A stretch of DNA of 64,000 nucleotides from JALQUO01 sp964529685 (lineage in GTDB: Bacteria > Pseudomonadota > Alphaproteobacteria > Rickettsiales > Midichloriaceae): the NCBI GenBank assembly GCA_964529685.1, contig CAZGZC010000001.1, forward strand, positions 186,001-250,000. The letters run 5' to 3'. How positions within the stretch are numbered: position 1 is the stretch's first letter; every line of letters starts with the position of its first letter. Both the position numbers and the translations under genes were made by a program. The notes under the pieces are model-generated. The model saw only the letters and a program-made list of their open reading frames with translations, ran no database searches and was not told where the DNA came from. Shown here piece by piece: positions 8,914-18,442 of the stretch.

Positions 8914-9633
8914 TTATTCTGATCTTCTATCACCGAAGAATCTCAGTAGTGCCACAAATAGATTTATGAAGTCCATATATAGTTGTAAGGCTCCATATAT
9001 AGCAATTTTGTCCGTATCATCTTGCGAATTAGAGACTTCGAAGTACATACCTTTAATCCGTTGAGTATCGTAAGCTGTGAGAGCGGTAAAGAGTACAACA
9101 GACAAGATTGATATTGCGAAAGCTAAGGCGCTACTTTGCATCAAGAGATTGACAACTGATGCCAGGAGAATACCAATAATCCCCATCATTAGGAATGATC
9201 CCAAAGCAGTTAAATCTTTCTGGGTTGTATAGCCATAGATGCTCATGGCACCAAAAGTTGAAGCTGTAATGAAGAAAGTCCTCGCTATACTTTCTCCCGT
9301 ATAGATCATAAATATACCAGCTAAAGATAATCCAATAGTTGCTGCATAAATATAGAGAAGATTTCTTGCAGAGCTAGCTGACATAGTGTGTAACTTAAAT
9401 CCCATATACATTGCTATGCCTACTGGCGCTAACATTACAACCCAGCTAAGAGGTGAGCCAAAGAGAGTCATCATTAGAGCTGGTGACGAAGTAACCATCA
9501 TTGAGATCATTGCTGTAACTATTAAAGCTATAGCCATATTCTTATAAACGCTAATCATATAGGCTCGCAGACCAGAATCAAATTGAGTAGTGGAATGAGA
9601 GTAAGGTTTGGTGCCGAATTTTGTATAATCCAT
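8914..9633 (-). CDS. Bax inhibitor-1/YccA family membrane protein
   Basis: This 239-residue protein has about seven hydrophobic segments. It ends with the family-typical FTALTAYDTQRIKGMY and then YGALQLYMDFINLFVALLRFFG. BI-1/TMBIM proteins are pH-sensitive calcium-leak channels. Bacterial members (YccA, YbhL) also interact with the FtsH protease. They are widespread in alphaproteobacteria and Rickettsiales. The gene is a single unit on the minus strand. It diverges from yidC across a 170-base AT-rich spacer that probably holds both promoters. The family call is certain, but the physiological role is not. Confidence 0.93.
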   Translation of the reverse strand: MDYTKFGTKPYSHSTTQFDSGLRAYMISVYKNMAIALIVTAMISMMVTSSPALMMTLFGSPLSWVVMLAPVGIAMYMGFKLHTMSASSARNLLYIYAATIGLSLAGIFMIYTGESIARTFFITASTFGAMSIYGYTTQKDLTALGSFLMMGIIGILLASVVNLLMQSSALAFAISILSVVLFTALTAYDTQRIKGMYFEVSNSQDDTDKIAIYGALQLYMDFINLFVALLRFFGDRRSE

Positions 9634-9806
9634 AAAGCTTTTTTTTTGAAGGATATCATATATTATATCACTGACAATGATATTTCACAAGATTGCTATT
9701 GATTAATTTATGAACTGATAAATAAAATATATATTTAAAAGTCACAGTCTTTAAAAATTTAACAACAAATGCTAAAGATTTGCTAATAAAACTATATCAA
9801 GATAAT

Positions 9807-11462
9807 ATGAATCAAAATTTACGAACGTTATTAGCAGCTACTCTCTCAATGATAATAATCGTTAGTTGGCAGCACTTTTTTGTACGAGAAGAGATAGGTA
9901 GCCAGTTGGAAGAAGACATAGTCGAGGAGAAAATAGCAAAAGAAAGACATGAACCTGAGTTAAAAAGTACAATTGAGGATGGCTTTAAAAATAAAACTAG
10001 AGTTAAGTTTGAAAATGAATTTATTAGTGGATCGGTTAATTTAGTTGGAGCTCAAATAGATGATTTAATACTTAAGAAATATAAAGAAAAAAACCGAGAT
10101 AATCTAGTTTTACTAGCTCCTGAGTTTACAGATGAACCAAACTTTATAAAACTTGGCTGGAAAGCAAAAGAAGGAATAGAACTGCCTACAAATAAAACTA
10201 TTTGGCAGTCATACTACTCTAATGATGATAAACTTGTTCTGACCTGGACTAATTCACAAAAAATTCTATTTAAAATTGAAATCACTAACGATGACCGCTA
10301 CTTAATCAAGATAAATACAACTGTAGATTCTTCTCAAACTGCAGTTAGTTGTGAAAAAATAAGAAGTTATCTATCAATGCAAAGGTCTAGAAATGCATCA
10401 ATTGCAGATAGTATGATTCTCCATGAAGGACCAATTGGAGTTGTAGATGGCAAGCTAAAAGAGATAGAATTTTCTAAAGTGCATGAGGAAAATTACAAAT
10501 TTACAAAGGATAATAAAATTAATTGGATTGGATTCTCAGATAAGTATTGGTTAGTATCTTTTATACCTAATGATCAAGATGGAATTGCTGGTAATATTAC
10601 TTCTAGTTTCTCAAACGATTGGGGGAAGGAGAAATACCAGATTGATATACTTTTGAAGTCTCATAAGCTAGATGAGAAGTTTATCTCAGAATCATTTATG
10701 ATATTTGCTGGTGCTAAAAGCATTGAAATGCTAGATGCTTATGAAAAGCATCTCAATATAACTATGTTTGATAGAGCGGTTGACTTAGGTTTCTTATATT
10801 TCATCACTAAGCCAATATTCTTAGTTCTCAACTATTTCTATAAGATGATAGGTAACTTCGGTTTGGCAATTATGCTCTTAACAGTCATTACTAAAATTCT
10901 TCTCTTCCCATTAGCTTATAAGAGCGTCAAAAGTATGAATAAGATTAAGAAAATTCAACCTAAAATAAATAGGTTGAAGGAGCAGTATGAAGGGAATTCA
11001 ATGCTGTTTCAGCAAGCTCTTGTGACTCTATATAAAAAAGAGAAGGTTAACCCTGCAGCTGGTTGTCTGCCAATAATTTTACAAATGCCAATCTTTTTCG
11101 CTTTATATAAAGTTTTATATGTGACAATAGAGATGAGACATGCACCTTTCTTTGGATGGATTACTGATCTGTCAGCACCAGATTCAACAACTATTTTTAA
11201 TTTGTTTGGATTACTTCCTTGGCAACCACCTTTATTCCTTATGGTTGGTATCTTACCTATCCTTATGTCACTTACAATGTTTATTCAACAGCAGATGAAT
11301 CCTCAACCTACTGATAACACTCAGGCTACTTTTATGAAGATGATGCCGCTATTCCTGCTCTTTATGTTTTCTCAATTCCCAACTGGATTACTGATCTATT
11401 GGACTTGGAGTAATATAATCTCAATCATTCAGCAATTAGTTATAAAGTATCTTCCTGATTGA
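9807..11462 (+). CDS. yidC: Membrane protein insertase YidC
   Basis: YidC inserts and folds inner-membrane proteins, alone or with SecYEG. The protein starts with an N-terminal helix (LLAATLSMIIIVSWQHFF) and has a large periplasmic domain up to about residue 325. The conserved insertase core follows (YFYKMIGNFGLAIMLLTV, then PLAYKSVKSMNKIKKIQP, then AGCLPIILQMPIFFALYKVL) and ends with GLLIYWTWSNIISIIQQ. The 551-residue length is normal for Gram-negative YidC. The frame extends back to a TTG at 9780, but I prefer the ATG at 9807 because it gives the standard MNQNLRTLL start. The usual neighbours rnpA and yidD are absent. Confidence 0.97.
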   Translation: MNQNLRTLLAATLSMIIIVSWQHFFVREEIGSQLEEDIVEEKIAKERHEPELKSTIEDGFKNKTRVKFENEFISGSVNLVGAQIDDLILKKYKEKNRDNLVLLAPEFTDEPNFIKLGWKAKEGIELPTNKTIWQSYYSNDDKLVLTWTNSQKILFKIEITNDDRYLIKINTTVDSSQTAVSCEKIRSYLSMQRSRNASIADSMILHEGPIGVVDGKLKEIEFSKVHEENYKFTKDNKINWIGFSDKYWLVSFIPNDQDGIAGNITSSFSNDWGKEKYQIDILLKSHKLDEKFISESFMIFAGAKSIEMLDAYEKHLNITMFDRAVDLGFLYFITKPIFLVLNYFYKMIGNFGLAIMLLTVITKILLFPLAYKSVKSMNKIKKIQPKINRLKEQYEGNSMLFQQALVTLYKKEKVNPAAGCLPIILQMPIFFALYKVLYVTIEMRHAPFFGWITDLSAPDSTTIFNLFGLLPWQPPLFLMVGILPILMSLTMFIQQQMNPQPTDNTQATFMKMMPLFLLFMFSQFPTGLLIYWTWSNIISIIQQLVIKYLPD

Positions 11463-11559
11463 ATTTTTTAAAAGAGGTATATTAATAAATCTGAGGTTCA
11501 TCATCTAGTTTACAGTGCATTAGTACTGAAGTAACACTACTTTTAGTACAAATTCTAAT

Positions 11560-12165
11560 ATTTGGTGTAGCAAATCATCGCAGAAATAGCTGTCATGGGG
11601 TCAGTAAAGTATGCTTTAATTGGTTAAAAAAATTAGAAGGTGTTGAGCTAAAAAGCTAAGTTGCCAGGAGAAGCAGTAGGTAGTTTTCTTAAAGGATAGA
11701 GAAATAATAAAAAGATATCTGTTTAAAGACGCATCACCAGTTTTATTAAGTGTTGTTAACATATTCTTTTGCACAAAATATAGCTTCGAAACAAACAAAA
11801 AATAAAATCTTAACTCCAAGGTTGATCAAAATCCAGATAAAGCTGAGATGTTAATAAAGCGCTGAATCCTAATCGAGGACATAATTATTACAAAATAAAA
11901 TAATTTATCCAAAAACGCTATAATCTTTTTCTGATATTTCGCAATAAGTGCAGATGATAATAAGGAATGGGGTTTGCAGCACAGGATTTTAAAAATTTAC
12001 AAGTTTACAGTGTTAGATTTGTGAGCCAGAACATGATGCAGTAGCGATTGGATCTGGGAGTAATTATACTACAACGAGATGATTAACCGCGACAACTTTC
12101 TGCTCAAAAAATCACTTGGATAGCGATGAATATCGCTGGTGAGATATGTGTAAAATCTAGAAGCC
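11560..12165 (+). pseudogene. hslV: Decayed hslV (ATP-dependent protease peptidase subunit) remnant
   Basis: There is no open frame, but fragments in different frames follow HslV in order. Near 12023 EPEHDAVAIGSGSNY matches the HslV block with EPE and then IGSGGNYA. Near 12090-12150 LSAQKITWIAMNIAGEICV matches the helix usually reading AEEIA..AMxIAxDICV. Upstream, AISADDN (near 11950) fits the MMIVAD region. Degenerate bases near 11575-11612 resemble the N-terminal GDGQVS region. Multiple stops and frameshifts show it is dead. No hslU lies in the window. This explains most of the 730-base stretch between yidC and the secretion genes. The remaining flanks show nothing recognisable. Confidence 0.7.
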
Positions 12166-12193
12166 ATATGCTTTTTAAAATATAAGAGACATT

Positions 12194-13636
12194 CTAAGCC
12201 TCTTTAAAAGCTTTATGGAAGCTATCTACTATTGGAGATAAGAAGTACTGTAGGAATGTTCTTGTTCCGCGGATTATAAAAACTGTAACTGGCATACCAG
12301 GATATAGTTTTACATCTGAGTTAAGTTGATCAATCTCTTCCTTATTAATCTTTACCTTAACTAGATACACTTCTTGTCTACCCTGTGGCAGATCATATAC
12401 AACTGTATTAGCTGAAACATAAGTAACTTCCCCATCAATTCTAGGTACTAAACGTTGCTTATATGGATTTAATTGGATTTTTACAGGAATACCAACTCTT
12501 AAGCTTCCAATCTCTTGAGGTAAAACATGTGAATCAACTATTAGATCATCATCCTGTGGATTAATTTCCATTATTTTAGCCCCAGGATTTATAAAACCTC
12601 CTATTGTATGGACTGTCATTGAAGAAACAATACCACTAACTGGCGCTTTAATAATAGTTCTATCAATAATCTCACTTGCGTGTAGATATTTTTGCTCTGA
12701 TTCAAGCAATATTATGTGGTTTTGCTTATATTCTTCCTCAATACGATTCATAAAATCATTTTCTGTATTTAAGAGTTGTATTTTACTATCCATAATTACA
12801 TTTTCAGTTATTGCTATTGAAGCTTTTAACCTTGATTCTTCACCCTCTAGTTGTTGTAGATGGCTCTGAGTTTGTATTAGGTATGTTTTAGGCACTGCAC
12901 CTTTATCAAATAACTTCTGTGCATCATTTGCATTTACTCTTGCGTTTACTAACTGAGCTTGCAATGCTTTGAGTTGTCCTTTTTCGCCTATGCTTTTCTG
13001 CTCTCCTTGGGCTATTTGTTTACTAATAGAATCTAATCTTCCTTTTAATAAGCCTCTTCTAAGTTCAAATAGTTGTTTCTGATTATCTATTAACCGCTGA
13101 ACCTCTGGATCACTTAAATTAAGATATGAATTAGTAAAATCAACTTCATTTTTACCACTCTGCTCAGCTAAAAGTCTTTTTTCTACTGCAGTCGCTGTCT
13201 TGAGCATGGATAAGTTTATATTTAAACCCAAAGTCGCTTGAGATTGGTTTAGTTCAATTAATGGCTGTCCTTCAGAAACTATATCACCATCCTTCACTAG
13301 AATTTTCTTCACAACACCACCACTGTCATGCTGTATAATTTGTCTATTACCACTAAAAACCATACTTCCTTGTGCTGTAATTGCACTATCTAATGGAGCC
13401 AATCCTCCCCAAATTACGAAGAAAAATATAGTAAAAGCTATAGTCCATAGTGCAAACTTGATTGGCTTAGCAACTTCATGTTTTATATCACCTTTTATCT
13501 CAATAAAATACTTAGACTTCTCAATAGATGTAGCAAAAAGGAAAGCTTTTAATGTACCAAAAAACTCCTTTATTTCGTGTCTACTAGGGAGTTTAGCGTA
13601 GCTCTCCTCTTTCATTTCTGTTTTCTTTTTAGTCAT
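12194..13636 (-). CDS. Type I secretion membrane fusion protein, HlyD family
   Basis: A 480-residue adaptor of the AprE/PrtE/HlyD type that links an inner-membrane ABC exporter to a TolC-like outer-membrane channel. It has a short cytoplasmic N-terminus, one membrane helix at about residues 58-78, and a first lipoyl half-motif (VKKILVKDGDIVSEGQPLIEL). A long coiled coil covers about 150-310. The second half-motif (IIKAPVSGIVSSMTVHTIGG) is followed by the typical C-terminal domain (YPGMPVTVFIIRGTRTFLQYFL). A good AGGAG site lies six bases before the ATG. It is about 95 bases downstream of the ABC transporter gene on the same strand, so they form a two-gene operon. No outer-membrane partner or RTX-type substrate gene is visible nearby. 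Confidence 0.95.
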   Translation of the reverse strand: MTKKKTEMKEESYAKLPSRHEIKEFFGTLKAFLFATSIEKSKYFIEIKGDIKHEVAKPIKFALWTIAFTIFFFVIWGGLAPLDSAITAQGSMVFSGNRQIIQHDSGGVVKKILVKDGDIVSEGQPLIELNQSQATLGLNINLSMLKTATAVEKRLLAEQSGKNEVDFTNSYLNLSDPEVQRLIDNQKQLFELRRGLLKGRLDSISKQIAQGEQKSIGEKGQLKALQAQLVNARVNANDAQKLFDKGAVPKTYLIQTQSHLQQLEGEESRLKASIAITENVIMDSKIQLLNTENDFMNRIEEEYKQNHIILLESEQKYLHASEIIDRTIIKAPVSGIVSSMTVHTIGGFINPGAKIMEINPQDDDLIVDSHVLPQEIGSLRVGIPVKIQLNPYKQRLVPRIDGEVTYVSANTVVYDLPQGRQEVYLVKVKINKEEIDQLNSDVKLYPGMPVTVFIIRGTRTFLQYFLSPIVDSFHKAFKEA

Positions 13637-13642
13637 CTTTTT

Positions 13643-13647
13643 CTCCT
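13643..13647 (-). promoter_or_regulatory. Ribosome binding site of the HlyD-family gene
   Basis: The reverse strand reads AGGAG with a six-base A-rich spacer before the ATG at 13636. It is one of the few textbook Shine-Dalgarno sequences in this window and supports the chosen start. Confidence 0.7.
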
Positions 13648-13731
13648 ATTAAAATTATATGCAGGTGCTAATCTTCTTGAAGATAGCAAAATGCAAACTA
13701 AAACAAAAAATATTTTTTCAATCATTTTTCT

Positions 13732-15456
13732 TTAAACTGTTGTTCCTGTCATTAATTTTTGAACTTGCCCTATAAGTTCATTCTTAGCACCAAATGCAAC
13801 CATCATACCGTCTTTCATAACCATTATCTTATCTGCTAAATTTAGAATTGATGGTCTATGAGATATTAATATAGTTGTAATCTTCTCTTCTTTAGCGAAC
13901 TCAATAGCTGATGCAAGTGCCTGTTCACCTACTGCGTCGAGGCTAGCATTTGGTTCATCAAGCACTAAAAGTTTAGGTGTGCCATAAAACGCTCTAGCTA
14001 ATCCCAACCTTTGTTTTTGTCCACCTGATAGAACTGATCCATCCGGGCCTATTTCAGTTTCATATGCTTTAGGTAGTTGTAATATCATATCGTGAATACC
14101 AGCCAACTGAGCAGCCATAACAACTGAATCTGGGTCTGTATCATTATCCATCCTAGCTATATTTTCTTTAACAGAGCCACTAAATAGCTCTACATCTTGC
14201 GGTAGGTAACCTATATATTTACCTAACTCTGTCGGTTTCCAATCTTTCAAGCTAGCACCATCTATCCTGACTGATCCAATTGATGGCTCATAGCATCCAA
14301 CAAGCACCTTAGCTAAGGTTGTTTTACCTGATGCACTTGGCCCAACTACGACTAAGGTTTCACCGGCATTTAAGTTAAATGTAATGCCTTTTAAAATATG
14401 CTTCTGAGCTCCCAAAGGGGCATAGTAGAGATTCTCAACCTCCATCCTACCTTCTGGCTTAGGAAGTGACATATTAGTGTTTTCAGCTGTAGATACAACA
14501 AATGATCCGTTAAGTCTATCATAAGCTTTTTTGCAATTGATATATCCCTTGAGTGAGTTAATTGCTACTTCAAATGGAGATAAGGCTCTACCTACAAGAG
14601 AAGAACTAGCTATAATAGCGCCTGAGGTAAAGTTACCATGGTCTGTTATACATAGGTAGGCACCAATTCCAGTTACTGAGATTTGAATCACTGTTCTCAC
14701 TAATTTAGTTACCTCTGTGAAAACTGCCTGCCTTTCAACAGTCAATGATTGAGTTGTTTGTACTTTTTTATTTAGCTTTTGCCAAGAAGAGATGACGTTA
14801 TTTATCATTCCCATTACTTTGACAACCTCTGCATTTCTAGCTGATTGTTCAACATATCTCATACTTTTAATAAAGTTATCATTGTTTTGATCAAGTAGAG
14901 GTTTAGTTGCTCTATCAGCTATAAGACCAACCATAATGAGTATTACACCACCTATAATTGTTAGAAATCCCATAGCTTTGTGTAAAATAAATAGTATAAT
15001 AATGAAAATCATAGCCCAAGGTAGGTCCATCATAGCTACTAGACCTGGACTGGTTATATAAGTTTTAATTGTCTGTAGGTCCCTCATCTGCTGGCTGTTT
15101 GCATTCCCTTTTGATATTAATGATGCATTTACTGAACTAGCGAATACTGTCTCTGATAATTTTTTCTCAAACCAATTACCCATCCTATTCATTGCAAATG
15201 CTCTAGCCCCCTGTAAGAATCCAAGTAAAACTAGAGCTAGTACTATAACCAATGTTAACATCAGTAATGTATCTAGGTTACCACTTGAAAGCACCCTATC
15301 TAACACCTGCATCGAATATATTGGAGTGGAAAGTAATAGTAAATTTATCATACATCCAAAAAAGAGGATATACTTCAGCATCACTTTACATGCCAGTAAT
15401 CCATCTTTTAGTGGAGTATCTTGCCGCTGCAAGAGAGCAGGATTTATTTGTTGCAT
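13732..15456 (-). CDS. Type I secretion system permease/ATPase (PrtD-like)
   Basis: A 574-residue half-transporter with an N-terminal membrane domain (helices from about residue 25 to 300) and a C-terminal ATPase. Walker A VGPSASGKTTL is near residue 369, the Q-loop region is YLPQDVELF, the signature is LSGGQKQRLG near 475, Walker B is LLVLDEPNASLD, and the switch is LISHRPS near 532. It matches PrtD/AprD-type exporters, which lack the N-terminal C39-like domain of HlyB. It exports proteins with a C-terminal signal, together with the downstream fusion protein. Its start codon lies about 230 bases from sucA, with divergent transcription. Confidence 0.95.
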   Translation of the reverse strand: MQQINPALLQRQDTPLKDGLLACKVMLKYILFFGCMINLLLLSTPIYSMQVLDRVLSSGNLDTLLMLTLVIVLALVLLGFLQGARAFAMNRMGNWFEKKLSETVFASSVNASLISKGNANSQQMRDLQTIKTYITSPGLVAMMDLPWAMIFIIILFILHKAMGFLTIIGGVILIMVGLIADRATKPLLDQNNDNFIKSMRYVEQSARNAEVVKVMGMINNVISSWQKLNKKVQTTQSLTVERQAVFTEVTKLVRTVIQISVTGIGAYLCITDHGNFTSGAIIASSSLVGRALSPFEVAINSLKGYINCKKAYDRLNGSFVVSTAENTNMSLPKPEGRMEVENLYYAPLGAQKHILKGITFNLNAGETLVVVGPSASGKTTLAKVLVGCYEPSIGSVRIDGASLKDWKPTELGKYIGYLPQDVELFSGSVKENIARMDNDTDPDSVVMAAQLAGIHDMILQLPKAYETEIGPDGSVLSGGQKQRLGLARAFYGTPKLLVLDEPNASLDAVGEQALASAIEFAKEEKITTILISHRPSILNLADKIMVMKDGMMVAFGAKNELIGQVQKLMTGTTV

Positions 15457-15661
15457 AAAATTTTATCTATAATTTAATATACTCTTAACCCTTTACTATC
15501 CATATATTAATTTTTTACTACAAAACAATCAGTGGAAGAAAGTTATATTATCTAGAACCTAGAATAACATTCTGTAGATTCTAATAGCAATAAAATTATA
15601 TAAAAAAAGCAAATTTTTAATTTTGGAGTTGCATTTTTAGTTAAAATTGTGCAAATTACCT

Positions 15662-15667
15662 TATAAT
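15662..15667 (+). promoter_or_regulatory. Possible -10 element of the sucA promoter
   Basis: A perfect TATAAT lies 18 bases before the sucA ATG within very AT-rich DNA. No strong -35 sits at 16-18 bases upstream; the nearest candidates, TTGCAT and TTGTGC, are badly spaced. It is a weak prediction based on the -10 alone. Confidence 0.3.
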
Positions 15668-15685
15668 AACTTGAAAATATAGTTT

Positions 15686-18430
15686 ATGAAAAATAATATT
15701 GCAGCTGATAACGCTGATTTTCTTGAGTCACTCTATCGGCAATATCTAAATGATAAGAGTAGCATTGACCCTTCTTGGCAAGAGTATTTTTCATCATTAA
15801 GTAGTGATGAAGTTAATTCACAAACTAGGTCCTCAATTACAGCTAGTAGTAATTTAGGCTATGACTTACTGAGGGCTTATAGGCAATATGGACACTTTGG
15901 TGCGAAGATTGATCCATTGGGTAGGCTAGATACTACTTTTAATCATAGAATAGCAATTGATAATCTATTTGAGACTGTAGATCTCTCTGATTGTTCTCAA
16001 TTTATTGATGTAACACTTGAGGCATTAAACTTAACTTTGAATAAAACTTACTGTGGTTCAATTGGATTTGAAGTAGAGCATATTGAAAGTCTCGAAGAAA
16101 AATCTTGGCTATATGAAAAGATTGAGTCATCGGCCTGGAAACTGTATGATAATTTTGATGATTCTAGTAGAGAAGCATTTTTACATGTTATCCAGAAGAC
16201 AAAGCTATTTGAAAACTATTTACATACTAAATTCCTAGGAGCTAAGCGCTTTTCAGTTGAGGGTGGTGAAACTGCTATTCTTGCATTAGATGAGTTAATC
16301 AGGCTCTCTGCCGGTAATGGAATAGATGAAGCAATTATTGGTATGGCACATCGTGGTAGGCTTGCCATTTTAGTACAAGTAATGCAGAAACCTCATAGCT
16401 TGCTCTTCGCTGGTTTTATGGGATATACAGCAATATCTGAGTTACCTAGCTTTGTTGGAGATGTAAAATACCATTTAGGTTATGATCATTCCGTTGAAGT
16501 TGATGGAAAATCAATACAACTATCACTTGCATATAATCCATCTCATCTTGAGAGTGTTAACTCAGTTGTTATGGGAATTTCCCGTGCGAAGCAAGATTCA
16601 GATAAGTCTGTTCTCCCAATTTTAATCCATGGTGATGCATCTTTTGCTGGACAAGGCTGTATAATGGAAGGGCTAGCTATGAGTAAAATTGAGCCATACG
16701 ATGTTGATGGTGTAGTACATATAATAATTAACAACCAGATTGGTTTTACTACTGATCCTGAGAAAGACCGCAGTACCCGCTATTGTAGTGATATTGCTAA
16801 GGGCTATAGTATACCTGTTTTACATGTTAATGGTAGTGATCCTGAGGCTGTCGTATATGCGATTCGGCTTGCTTTTGCCTATCGTTCAAAATTTAAAAAA
16901 GACATCGTTATTGACCTTGTATGCTATAGAAAATATGGTCATAACGAGGGAGATGAGCCTATGTTTACTCAGCCATCTATCTATTCGCAAATCAACTCTA
17001 AAGAGTTTAAGGATGTAGTAGAGTTGTATCATGAAAAATTAAAAGGACTTAGCTTAGCTAAGAATTTCGACGAGAATAGTGCAAAATATCTCGCTTTTAT
17101 GGATAAGGAGTTTGAGATTGGAAAGAAGATTTTCTCTGGTGAGCTTTCTTATCAATTACATGATGAAAGTGATGACTTTAAGAAGCATGTTACCTGTGAA
17201 AAGAAGTATTATTCTCTTTACATTGGAAATAAAGACATAGGAATTGCAATTTTAGGTGATAGTGATATTGCCGAGATGCAGACTGCTGTTACTGGTGTTG
17301 ATGCTGCTAAATTGCGTGAATTAGGTCTTAAGCTTTCGTCTGTGCCTAGTGATTTCAACTTAAATGGGAAGATTGCTCGTCAATTTGAAGCTCGTCGAAA
17401 AATGATGGAATCTGGTGAGCATATTGATTGGGGCACTAGTGAAGCTCTTGCCTTCGCTACATTGCTCTCTGATGGCTATAATATTAGATTTACAGGTGAG
17501 GATGTCGAGCGCGGCACTTTCTCTCATAGACATGCTGTTCTGATTGATCAATACAACTCTAACCGATATTTACCTCTTAATAATATAGGTGCTCCTGGTA
17601 AAATCTACATCTCGAACAGCTTACTTTCTGAATTTGGTGTGTTGGGTTATGAGTATGGTTATGCCATTTCAAATCCAAAAACCTTGACTATTTGGGAGGC
17701 TCAGTTCGGTGATTTTGCTAATAGCGCACAAATTATAATTGACCAATATATAGCTGCTGCTGAAAGTAAGTGGGGTATATTAAATAACCTAGTGTTGTTA
17801 CTACCGCACGGTTACGAAGGTCAAGGTCCTGAACATAGCTCAGCACGTCTTGAGCGATTTTTACAACTCTGTGCACAAAACAATTTACAAGTATGTAATT
17901 GCACAACTCCAGCATCGATCTTCCATCTATTGCGTCGACAACTGATGCAAAATGTTCAAAAACCTCTAGTTGTCATGACTCCTAAGTCTCTATTACGTCA
18001 TAAGTCTGCTGTTTCAACTCTAAATAGTATGGATGTTGGCACACGTTTTCAGCCAATTATTCAAGATAATAGTGTTCAAAAGCCTAACAGCATTATATTC
18101 TGTAGTGGTAAAATTTATTATGATCTGTTTGAGTATCGTGAAAAAATTTGTGCTTTTAATACAACTATAGTTAGAATTGAGCAGCTATATCCTTTCCCTA
18201 TATCTCAGATTGTACAACTAATATCTCCACAAGCAGAGGTCGTATGGTGCCAGGAAGAGCCTGAAAATATGGGGATATTTAACTTTGTCAGGCCTATTCT
18301 TGAGCAAATTTCTGGTAAAAGTATTAAATATGCTGGGAGAAAAAGTGCTGCATCGCCTGCTGTTGGTTTTGTGAGTCTCCATAAATCTGAGTTGGAGAAC
18401 CTTCTGAAGATTGCTTTTAATAAAAATTAA
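15686..18430 (+). CDS. sucA: 2-oxoglutarate dehydrogenase E1 component
   Basis: The thiamine-diphosphate-dependent E1 subunit decarboxylates 2-oxoglutarate and passes the succinyl group to the lipoyl arm of SucB in the TCA cycle. The 914-residue length is typical. The N-terminus (ADFLESLYRQYLNDKSSIDPSWQEYF) is the conserved E1o peptide that binds E2. IGMAHRGRL is near residue 217, the cofactor-binding region runs through HGDASFAGQG and NNQIGFTT, and VCYRKYGHNEGDEP follows. The C-terminal pyrimidine domain includes RGTFSHRHAVL and LLPHGYEGQGPEHSSARLER. sucB follows 12 bases later. TCA-cycle use of glutamate-derived 2-oxoglutarate is the standard energy route in Rickettsiales. Confidence 0.98.
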   Translation: MKNNIAADNADFLESLYRQYLNDKSSIDPSWQEYFSSLSSDEVNSQTRSSITASSNLGYDLLRAYRQYGHFGAKIDPLGRLDTTFNHRIAIDNLFETVDLSDCSQFIDVTLEALNLTLNKTYCGSIGFEVEHIESLEEKSWLYEKIESSAWKLYDNFDDSSREAFLHVIQKTKLFENYLHTKFLGAKRFSVEGGETAILALDELIRLSAGNGIDEAIIGMAHRGRLAILVQVMQKPHSLLFAGFMGYTAISELPSFVGDVKYHLGYDHSVEVDGKSIQLSLAYNPSHLESVNSVVMGISRAKQDSDKSVLPILIHGDASFAGQGCIMEGLAMSKIEPYDVDGVVHIIINNQIGFTTDPEKDRSTRYCSDIAKGYSIPVLHVNGSDPEAVVYAIRLAFAYRSKFKKDIVIDLVCYRKYGHNEGDEPMFTQPSIYSQINSKEFKDVVELYHEKLKGLSLAKNFDENSAKYLAFMDKEFEIGKKIFSGELSYQLHDESDDFKKHVTCEKKYYSLYIGNKDIGIAILGDSDIAEMQTAVTGVDAAKLRELGLKLSSVPSDFNLNGKIARQFEARRKMMESGEHIDWGTSEALAFATLLSDGYNIRFTGEDVERGTFSHRHAVLIDQYNSNRYLPLNNIGAPGKIYISNSLLSEFGVLGYEYGYAISNPKTLTIWEAQFGDFANSAQIIIDQYIAAAESKWGILNNLVLLLPHGYEGQGPEHSSARLERFLQLCAQNNLQVCNCTTPASIFHLLRRQLMQNVQKPLVVMTPKSLLRHKSAVSTLNSMDVGTRFQPIIQDNSVQKPNSIIFCSGKIYYDLFEYREKICAFNTTIVRIEQLYPFPISQIVQLISPQAEVVWCQEEPENMGIFNFVRPILEQISGKSIKYAGRKSAASPAVGFVSLHKSELENLLKIAFNKN

Positions 18431-18442
18431 TAATGAATTTAT

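Noticed and set aside
11616..11819. A 67-codon minus-strand frame downstream of yidC
   Set aside because: It is antisense to the decayed hslV segment and has no protein-like pattern or start context.
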